A DNA stretch of 64,000 bases from Nymphaea colorata (taxonomy: Eukaryota; Streptophyta; Magnoliopsida; Nymphaeales; Nymphaeaceae): NCBI RefSeq assembly GCF_008831285.2, contig NC_045138.2, forward strand, positions 7,221,205 to 7,285,204. The letters are read 5' to 3'. The position numbers and the translations under genes were made by a program. Within the stretch, counting starts at the first letter, position 1, and the number at the start of each line of letters is the position of its first letter. This document shows, piece by piece, positions 57,652-64,000 of this stretch. A model generated the notes under the pieces. It did not search any database. It was not told the DNA's origin and was given only the letters and a program-made list of their open reading frames with translations.

Positions 57652-59057
57652 CTAAGCAAGTTTTTTCATGTGCGAGTAGTTCTTTTCATACTGCACAAAT
57701 GTCTTACTGATGTAATAAATGGCATGTTCTATTCGGCATCCTTCTTCATATTGAGCCAGAAATCCACCACAGGCTGAATCGTTAACTGTGATGTAAAGGA
57801 GTAGAGGTTCCCCTAAAATTGGAGGTTTTAAAATTGGTGGGCAAAGAAGATACTTCTTGATCTTTTCGAATGAGGTTTGACATTCATGCCCCCATTCAAA
57901 TTTGACTCCTTTCCGCAGTAAATGGTTGAAGGGTTCGCATCTCATGGCGAGATTAGATATAAACCTTCTGATTGACTGAATTCTGCCTTGCAAGCTGCGT
58001 AGCTCCTTAAGATTTTTGGGGGTGACATTTCGATGATCGCCTTTGCTTTGGAAGGATCCATCTCGATTCCCTTTTGGCTGACCATAAATCCCAAAAGCTT
58101 ACCGGATTCCACACCAAATACACATTTTTGTGGATTCAATCTAAGTTTGTATTGTAAGAGTCTATCAAAAACTTGAGAGAGAATGTTGATGTGATTCTCC
58201 CTTGTTTTTGACTTAATTAGTAGATCATCTACATATGCATCCATGATTTGATGTATTTGGTCATGAAAAATAGCTGCCATAGCCCTTTGATATGTTGCCC
58301 CAGCGTTCTTCAAACCAAATGGCATTACTGTATAGCAGAAGGTACCCCATGGGGTTGTAAATGATGTTTTGGCTTGATCTTGAGCTGCCAACTTAATTTG
58401 GTTATAACCAGAATATCCATCCATAAAGGAGAACATAGCGTGACCTACGGTACTGTCTACCAACAAGTCAATGTTTGGAAGTGGGTAGTCATCCTTTGGT
58501 GTAGCCTTAATCAAATCTCTGAAATCGATGCAGAGCCGAATTTTGCCATTTTTCTTTGGGACTACCACAATGTTTGCTAACCATTCAGGATAGTCGATTG
58601 TTCGGATGAACCCTGCCTTTAGTAGGTCTTCCAGGCCTTCCTTAACTTGCCCCTCAAGACGAGGGTCTAGTTTCCTCAACTTTTGTTTGATTGGCTTGCA
58701 TTCTGGTTTCAATGGTAGTCGATGCTCGACTAATTTTGTATCAAGTCCTGGCATGTCCTCATAAGTCCACGCAAAGGCTTCTTGATGCTTTTTGAGGAAG
58801 TCTATCAACTCTTTTCTTTCTTCTGCTGAGAGACTTGTTCCAATTTGCAAAATCTTTGGACTCTCTTCCGTGCCAATGTTAATTTCCTCAATCGGATCAT
58901 TAATCAGAGGTGACGGTTGATCTTGCTTTCTCATTTGGATGAACTCTGGACATTCGGCCTCAGTGAGTTCTGGATTTATCTCCTTAAAAGCTTTTGATGT
59001 TTGATCCTCAAATGCCATCCTAAAGATTGTAAAGAAGTTAGATGAAATTTGAGACAT
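57652..59057 (-). pseudogene. Gypsy reverse transcriptase, frameshifted
   Basis: The frame 57942-59057 (371 residues) carries the RT core: KLRKLDPRLEGQVKEGLEDL, VVVPKKNGKIRLCIDFRDL (164-182), MFSFMDGYSGYNQIKLA (D213), PFGLKNAGATYQRAM and DAYVDDLLIKS with the YVDD at 275-278. Near 58013-58022, in an A5/C5 run (minus strand), the frame changes, and the thumb and connection continue in 57652-57993 (RIQSIRRFISNLAMRCEPFN, FLAQYEEGCRIEHAIYYISK). A second change at the A6 run 57661-57666 cuts RNase H. Catalytic residues are kept, so the lesions are minimal. Confidence 0.9.
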
Positions 59058-59176
59058 TGTATATGGAAGTAATTTGTATTTGTCATTGTATTTTTGAAGG
59101 TATTACAAAATGAAGACACTTGGTCTATTTGAGTACAATGACGACAAAATGACAAAATGATGGCGGATTTGTTGAT

Positions 59177-59977
59177 TCAAATTGATGGTGAACATCCGCC
59201 TATGGTATTGCTCTTGACGAAAGGTACTGGCTTGAATTCTTCCTCAACATCCACTTTTTCATAGCTTTGGCACCCCAAGGCTTGAGTGCCTCGTTGTCCT
59301 GTCAAAGTAACTGGTTCCAAGATTCCATTTTCATGTTTGCCAAGGCCAGTAAATGGCTGGTAGCCATGGCGTATGAGTAAATCCAATCCTTTCTCATTCT
59401 GGCAGAATTTCTTGAACAACGGATGACTTTTGTAACTTGTTTCAAGTTTGGTACCCCTTTTCACCCATACCTGTTTCTTTGGTTTCTGAATGGCCAATCT
59501 GCTAAGACTTTGAGATATTTCTTCCTCTTTGCAGACTCGAATACTGGGTACCTCAATTGTATATGTTGGTACCGGAATCATTGGGTGTACAAGCCGACTT
59601 TCCCTATCCTCTGCATAAATGGTTATAGAATTCCCGTTGTGAGTCCATTTGACACACTGATGTAGAGTGGAGGGAACTGCATTGGTAGCATGGATCCATG
59701 GCCTGCCAAGCAACAAGTTGAAGGAGGGTTCTATATCCACCACATGAAATAAAACCCGATGATACGTCTCAGAAATATTCAAATCCAGACATATGCATCC
59801 TAGGCATGGTTGTCCTGTCCCGTCATATCCATGGATGAAAATTTTGGATGGAGTATAGTCAGCCTGTCTTATGCCCAACTCACGAGCTGTTTGTTGTGGA
59901 CAGATGTTCAGGCTTGCTCCACCATCAATTAAAACGTGGGAGACTCTGGTGCCCCTTGTCTCTATCACTATGTGCAA
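59177..59977 (-). CDS. Gypsy aspartic protease region
   Basis: The 266-residue frame starts HIVIETRGTRVSHVLIDGGA; the protease site reads DGGASLNICP, close to the D-(S/N)-G-(A/S) of Tat elements. The flap and C-terminal part (LGRPWIHATNAVPSTLHQ, HPLFKKFCQNEKGLDLLIRH) are typical of this lineage, as is the G-patch-like GYQPFTGLGKHENGILEPV. It overlaps the gag tail and is out of frame with it at about 60035, so the product would be separate or the region is a broken polyprotein. Confidence 0.8.
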   Translation of the reverse strand: MHIVIETRGTRVSHVLIDGGASLNICPQQTARELGIRQADYTPSKIFIHGYDGTGQPCLGCICLDLNISETYHRVLFHVVDIEPSFNLLLGRPWIHATNAVPSTLHQCVKWTHNGNSITIYAEDRESRLVHPMIPVPTYTIEVPSIRVCKEEEISQSLSRLAIQKPKKQVWVKRGTKLETSYKSHPLFKKFCQNEKGLDLLIRHGYQPFTGLGKHENGILEPVTLTGQRGTQALGCQSYEKVDVEEEFKPVPFVKSNTIGGCSPSI

Positions 59978-61743
59978 GGCGTCATTGTGCGATGCACCTC
60001 CAGTTGGTAGATCTTTATCAGAGAATATGATCGGACTATTTTCACATAATTCAAAAGCCCATTCATTCCCCTGTTAGGGCTAAACCCTCCCTTCTTGACT
60101 TCAGGTAAGGGGTCCAATTCATTGAAAATGGATTCTAATGGTTCAGGGTCGCACACTTGTGACTTCTGATCAATCTCTGTCAGATGGTCTTGTTTAACCA
60201 GTCCGGTTTGTGCATTGATGGATCCTTTATCATGTTTGAAAAGCAATCCAAAGAAATCCAGGGACGCTGTATCCCTTTTGTTTGTCACCATAATTTGACG
60301 ACCTGTTGAAAATCTGACCATCGAAACTATTCCTTTGCCATGTTTAGGAAAAGGATTCTTGAGAATGTCCGGCTGTTCACTGACCTCTTTGATTATTTCT
60401 TTGTCAACTGCATCTTGCACAATATTTTTAAGTACAAGGCAGTCTTCTGTATCATGTCCTGGAGCGCGATGAAATTTGCAGAATTGCTCTTTGTTTTTCC
60501 CCATCATTGGTGGGGGGTTGGAGACTTTTGGGAGAAACAGAGTACCTCTTTCGATTAGCATATGCATGACCTCTTCATAACTTTGTTGTAATGGGGTAAA
60601 TTTTCTATCGTACCCCATCCAGGATGTTTGTTTTTGGTGCCACTACTACTGCCACTAGCTCTGTCCATTACCCCTTTATTCTTGGGATATTCAGACTTTT
60701 CTTTCTTGAAGGCTGCAGCGTTGGCCACGATGTTGGCTGGAGCATTCTGACTTCTGCTATTCTTTTTTGTATCTTCCTTACTTTTACCGGGATGACAGCA
60801 TCAAAAGCTCCATTCTCAATTCCTGCTTCAATGCATTCTGCCCTCTCAGTGAGATCGATGAAAGACTTGATTGGAGCATTGGAAATGAGGCTCCTTAATG
60901 GTTGTGTCAAATTGTTTACGATCAATCCCAGTGCATGGGATTGAGAGATTGGGTCTCTCATCTTGTTGCAAGAAGACCTCCACCTCTGAATAAAATCTCT
61001 CACCTTTTCACCTGGCCTCTGTTTTAGATAGCATAATGTGGTGATCGTTGGTGCAGTTTCAACGTTTTGAATGAACCTTTCGATGAAAAGGTTGATTAAC
61101 ATGTCAAAATTTTTCAATTCCACTGGGTTGATGTGTTCCCGATACCATTGTGCTGCAATTCTTCTAGGCTTCTAGGGAAACATCGAAAGAGGGCCCTATG
61201 ATTGTGGCGGAATTTGTAGCATTCAGCAAAGAACATGGCCAAATGTGCCTTTGGGTCTCCATGGCCATCAAATTTGATAAATTTCTTGGGCAAGTTTTTT
61301 ATGTGTATGTCATTTTCGAAGCTTTCGTAGAAATCTTCGCAAGTGAAATTCCTCTTGTTCTTGCCTTTAAGTTGTACTGCATTTAACTTTTTTTCAACTT
61401 CCTGGATTTTTGTTTTCCAGGATTCTCCCTTCTTCTTTTTCTTGGGAGTTTTCGGTTCTTCCTCACTACTAGATTCTGTTGTAGCGTCTTCAGAAGAGTC
61501 TGAACTGCTTGATGAGTACTTTCTTGTTTTCTTCCCTTTCTTTTTGGCTTTTTCTGCCTGCGCTTGTTCTTCATTGAACATGATCATGTATTTCCGGAAT
61601 CTTCTGTATTCCTCAAATTCTGGGTCATTTATTTCCACCTTGGGAGGTGTTTCTGAGGAGGATTCTTCTCCCCTATCTCCTATAAAAGGTTGATCAAGCT
61701 CCATTTCACTCCTTCTCCTGCTTTGGCTTCTGGTTTCAACCAT
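59968..61743 (-). pseudogene. Gypsy gag, frameshifted
   Basis: The likely start is ATG 61743 (MVETRSQSRRRSEMELDQ). An acidic/serine-rich and lysine-rich segment follows (SSSSSDSSEDATTESSSEEE). The Retrotrans_gag domain begins NLPKKFIKFDGHGDPKAHLA and FPRSLEEL. The frame changes at about 61165 and the domain continues in 60668-61123 (YLKQRPGEKVRDFIQRWRSS). A stop and frame change near 60620-60670 separate the last part (59968-60618), which has the zinc-like motif CKFHRAPGHDTEDCLVLKN. A full gag cannot be made from this copy. Confidence 0.87.
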
Positions 61744-61926
61744 AAAGTGGATGTTCACCTTGCAAGAAGAAAAATTGAAAATGTTAGGATGTGAATTGAT
61801 GAGAGGTGACAAATTTTGATTACATATTAAAAGAAAGATGAGAATGACAAAACTTGACAAAGTTTAACATAACTTGACAAAACTTGACAAATTTTGGCTT
61901 AATGACAATGAACTAGACATGACAAT

Positions 61927-63138
61927 CTAGGACAGAAGGATAGATGGGCGGACTTCATCCCACCATTTTACATATTCGGGACCCATTCCTGGACCAAGGA
62001 TAAGATACAAGTGAGCAAATGATTCCCAACGTTGCTGGGCATAGGTGTATATCTCGGACCACTCTTCAGTGTCTAGTTCACACTCCACAATGGCTCCTTC
62101 TGACTCAATTGGATATGCCTTCCTCTGACGCAGTGAGAATTGCCTGAGGCAACGCTCCGGATGAAATTCAATTATGAAAAACGGTCCCAATAGAAGACTT
62201 CCTCTGACTGGGTTGTAAGTGTATCTTGACTTGATGACCTCTCGATCAAAGAAGTCCCAAATGATGGTGGAGTCATCAACTTCCTCCATCTTTCTGCGGT
62301 AGTGCTCCATACTAGATAACTGACCGTCTGTGTTTTGAAAATGACATGATTGTGGCCCCACATGTTTGTAGAACCATGCTTGCAGTGCAAAGACACATCC
62401 TTCTATCGAGTCTGCATCTCCAATTGAAAATTTGGCCAACCCTCTATAAAGGAATGCCAAGGCTGCCATTGCTATGGAAATGTGACGGACTTGGACATGC
62501 CCCCATTTTCTGAAGAGGCGAGCTATGCAGAAATCCATTATGTGTTCTTCATTATTGAAGAAGATAAGACCCACGGTACAAGTCACTATGGACTTTTTGT
62601 ACTTGTCTGCAACAGTTCTAGATAGTGACGCAGGGTTGACAAATTGGGAGTATGTTTCACCAAGCTCTTGTAGTTGAAGATATTGATGTCCATCTTTCTC
62701 TAGAAAATGCCAACTCCTTTTCCCTGTGAGTTTACGAATCACTTCTAGAGTTTTGACTTGACCTTGGTTTACAAGGAACTGGTCTTCAATTGGACCTCTT
62801 GGGTCACCTTTTGGTTCTGGCAAACCCATAATGTTGGAGAACTCATCAAGAGTGATTGTCATTTCACCCCATGGAAACCAGAATGTGTTGGTCCTTGGGT
62901 TCCATCTTTCAGCAATTGCATGGATTAGATTGCCATTGATAGGCTGTATGGCAAGACTGACTGCTTCTTCAAGTCCGCAATCCTCTAAGTGATCCGGGAA
63001 CATACACCGAAAAGTTGGGTACCATGAAAGATACCACTGAGGTAGGTAGACTCCACTTGGGATGATGCGAAGTCCGGATCGGCCTTGACATGACCCGAAT
63101 AGGATGTGGTCATATGGGAAGATACTTTCTGAGTCCAT
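61927..63138 (-). CDS. Plant mobile domain (PMD) protein, ORF1 of the Gypsy element
   Basis: An intact 403-residue frame lies between the leader and gag. Its N-terminal half carries the plant mobile domain signature: EEAVSLAIQPINGNLIHAIA, ERWNPRTNTFWFPWGEMTIT, LDEFSNIMGLPEPKGDPRG; further on, SIAMAALAFLYRGLAKFS fits the helical part of the domain. PMD proteins such as MAIN and MAIL1 act in plant nuclei in silencing and genome stability, and PMD copies are known within retrotransposons; the role in the element is unknown. The start ATG 63138 is followed by no other good candidate. Its frame is undamaged while gag and pol beside it are broken. Confidence 0.8.
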   Translation of the reverse strand: MDSESIFPYDHILFGSCQGRSGLRIIPSGVYLPQWYLSWYPTFRCMFPDHLEDCGLEEAVSLAIQPINGNLIHAIAERWNPRTNTFWFPWGEMTITLDEFSNIMGLPEPKGDPRGPIEDQFLVNQGQVKTLEVIRKLTGKRSWHFLEKDGHQYLQLQELGETYSQFVNPASLSRTVADKYKKSIVTCTVGLIFFNNEEHIMDFCIARLFRKWGHVQVRHISIAMAALAFLYRGLAKFSIGDADSIEGCVFALQAWFYKHVGPQSCHFQNTDGQLSSMEHYRRKMEEVDDSTIIWDFFDREVIKSRYTYNPVRGSLLLGPFFIIEFHPERCLRQFSLRQRKAYPIESEGAIVECELDTEEWSEIYTYAQQRWESFAHLYLILGPGMGPEYVKWWDEVRPSILLS

Positions 63139-63918
63139 CTAGACAAGAGAAGGTATTAGACTTTGACATGAATTGACCCAATAGAGACTCGAGAAGAGTT
63201 TTGACATTGGGTTTGGACATGGACTTAGGGGCAAAGTAAAACATCACATGCGTCCAAACAAGCAGTTAATGAAAAATTGATAATGCAATTCCTAGGACTC
63301 TTGCCTATATGCATTATTTTGAAAATTGGTCTTGGAACCTATGGAAAATAAATGGGTAAATGGTTCTTTATTTATCCAAAATTTATGGTATACCTATATA
63401 CCAAATTTATGGTACTAGCATTGACTCCTCCAAGGGTTTTCTAGATTTGGGCTCTCCGTTTCTCCTTGTTCACCCATCGATATACCGGGACTATTGTCCG
63501 TTTCGGTACTAATGGGGGGACTTCTCAGTCCAATTGGGTGGTCCAGTTGTAAGGCTATATCTTGGACTAATGTCCTAGAAATAGCCCGGCAACATGATGA
63601 CCGGGATATGATATAGGTAAGGATTTGTTTTTCAAATTCATGAGAAGATGCAAAATAGATGGCTCTATTGCATACATTCCTAAGAGATGGATTTGAAATT
63701 TTGAGAGCATACATGGGCTGCATACAATCCTTAAATTGAGGAGGGGTAGGATAAATTGAAATGAATGAGGTTCATGAAATCTCCTCAATGTACACTACAT
63801 GACGTCGGTATGCATTTTTGTGAATTTAATTTTTTTTTTTTTTTTGTGCAATTGATGTTCGACATTGGTGAAAATAACTCATATATGATCCAAATAAGTC
63901 TTTAGACAAACAATGACG
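63139..63918 (-). other. Gypsy untranslated leader
   Basis: About 780 bp between primer site and ORF1. Short frames (63415-63788) give no recognisable domain. A poly-A run (minus strand) lies at 63830-63845. Confidence 0.6.
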
Positions 63919-63936
63919 GGTCCACCGGGTGTGCCA
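63919..63936 (-). other. Gypsy primer-binding site
   Basis: On the minus strand TGGCACACCCGGTGGACC lies 2 bp from the 5' LTR. It starts with the TGG expected from a tRNA 3' CCA. I cannot say which tRNA. Confidence 0.6.
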
Positions 63937-63938
63937 TC

Positions 63939-64000
63939 TGTTCGCACCCCACTCCTTTTTCAAGAAGGTCGAAATGCGAGTCAGCAAAATTCTTTTAAAA
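63939..64000 (-). repeat. Gypsy 5' LTR, first 62 bp (cut by window end)
   Basis: Identical to 50764-50825. Confidence 0.9.

Larger units (their letters stand above)
50764..64000 (-). mobile_element. Ty3/Gypsy retrotransposon, Tat/Ogre-like, with PMD ORF
   Basis: The left LTR (50764-54562) and the start of the right LTR (63939 onward) both begin TGTTCGCACCCCACTCC. The visible 62 bp of the right copy are identical to the left. Minus-strand order is LTR, primer site, leader, plant mobile domain ORF, gag, protease, RT, RNase H, second RNase H, integrase, polypurine tract, LTR. The second RNase H and the very long LTR point to the Tat lineage (Ogre/Retand group). No chromodomain is seen. The internal region is 9.4 kb. 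Confidence 0.92.

Noticed and set aside
55625..63138. Possible endogenous pararetrovirus
   Set aside because: LTRs, a primer site, a polypurine tract and an integrase are present, and there is no movement protein. It is an LTR retrotransposon.

Overview
The window is plant nuclear DNA, almost certainly from a flowering plant. It is AT-rich, with long (TA)n tracts and dense nested transposons. Its only recognisable host genes are intronless dirigent-protein genes of the DIR22-like, secreted type. No tRNA, rRNA or CRISPR features were seen. The species cannot be named from the sequence alone.

The left half (1-24 kb) carries plus-strand dirigent loci with duplicated upstream and downstream blocks. 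One at 5.87 kb is frameshifted and split by a 5.4-kb Copia element (6094-11503). One at 15.97 kb is frameshifted by a 7-bp tandem duplication and has lost its TATA box. One at 21.19 kb is intact. An orphan copy of the dirigent upstream block lies at 1-500. Small DNA transposons (2673-3203, 3707-3895, 17888-18367, 22244-23811) interrupt the duplicated blocks, and the uninterrupted paralogue often confirms the insertion site.

The middle (25-41.6 kb) carries minus-strand dirigent loci. One at 26.79-27.36 kb is intact. A segmental duplicate of its surroundings at 30.85-33.24 kb has lost the gene. A third at 36.70 kb has an open frame but is split at codon 4 by a 3.3-kb hAT transposon (37268-40575) with an 8-bp target duplication. 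A dispersed repeat built of TTATCTCATA-like words sits upstream of each minus-strand locus. The two groups of loci therefore converge, and only two of six loci look functional.

The right end (43.6-64 kb) is a nest of transposons. A decayed Copia element (LTR, primer site, gag, protease; about 43.6-45.57 kb) is interrupted by a decayed hAT element with a ZMYM1-like TTF/DUF4371 transposase (45.57-50.76 kb). That is followed directly by a large Ty3/Gypsy element on the minus strand (50764 to beyond 64000). The Gypsy element has a 3.8-kb LTR, a Tat/Ogre-type gag-pro-RT-RNaseH-second RNaseH-integrase order, and an extra upstream ORF encoding a plant mobile domain protein. Its polyprotein is broken by several single-base frame changes.

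The working genes here are probably the dirigent genes at 21.2 and 27.4 kb. Their products would act in the cell wall or apoplast, steering coupling of phenoxy radicals in lignan, lignin or related defence chemistry. Everything else is repeats, transposons or gene relics.
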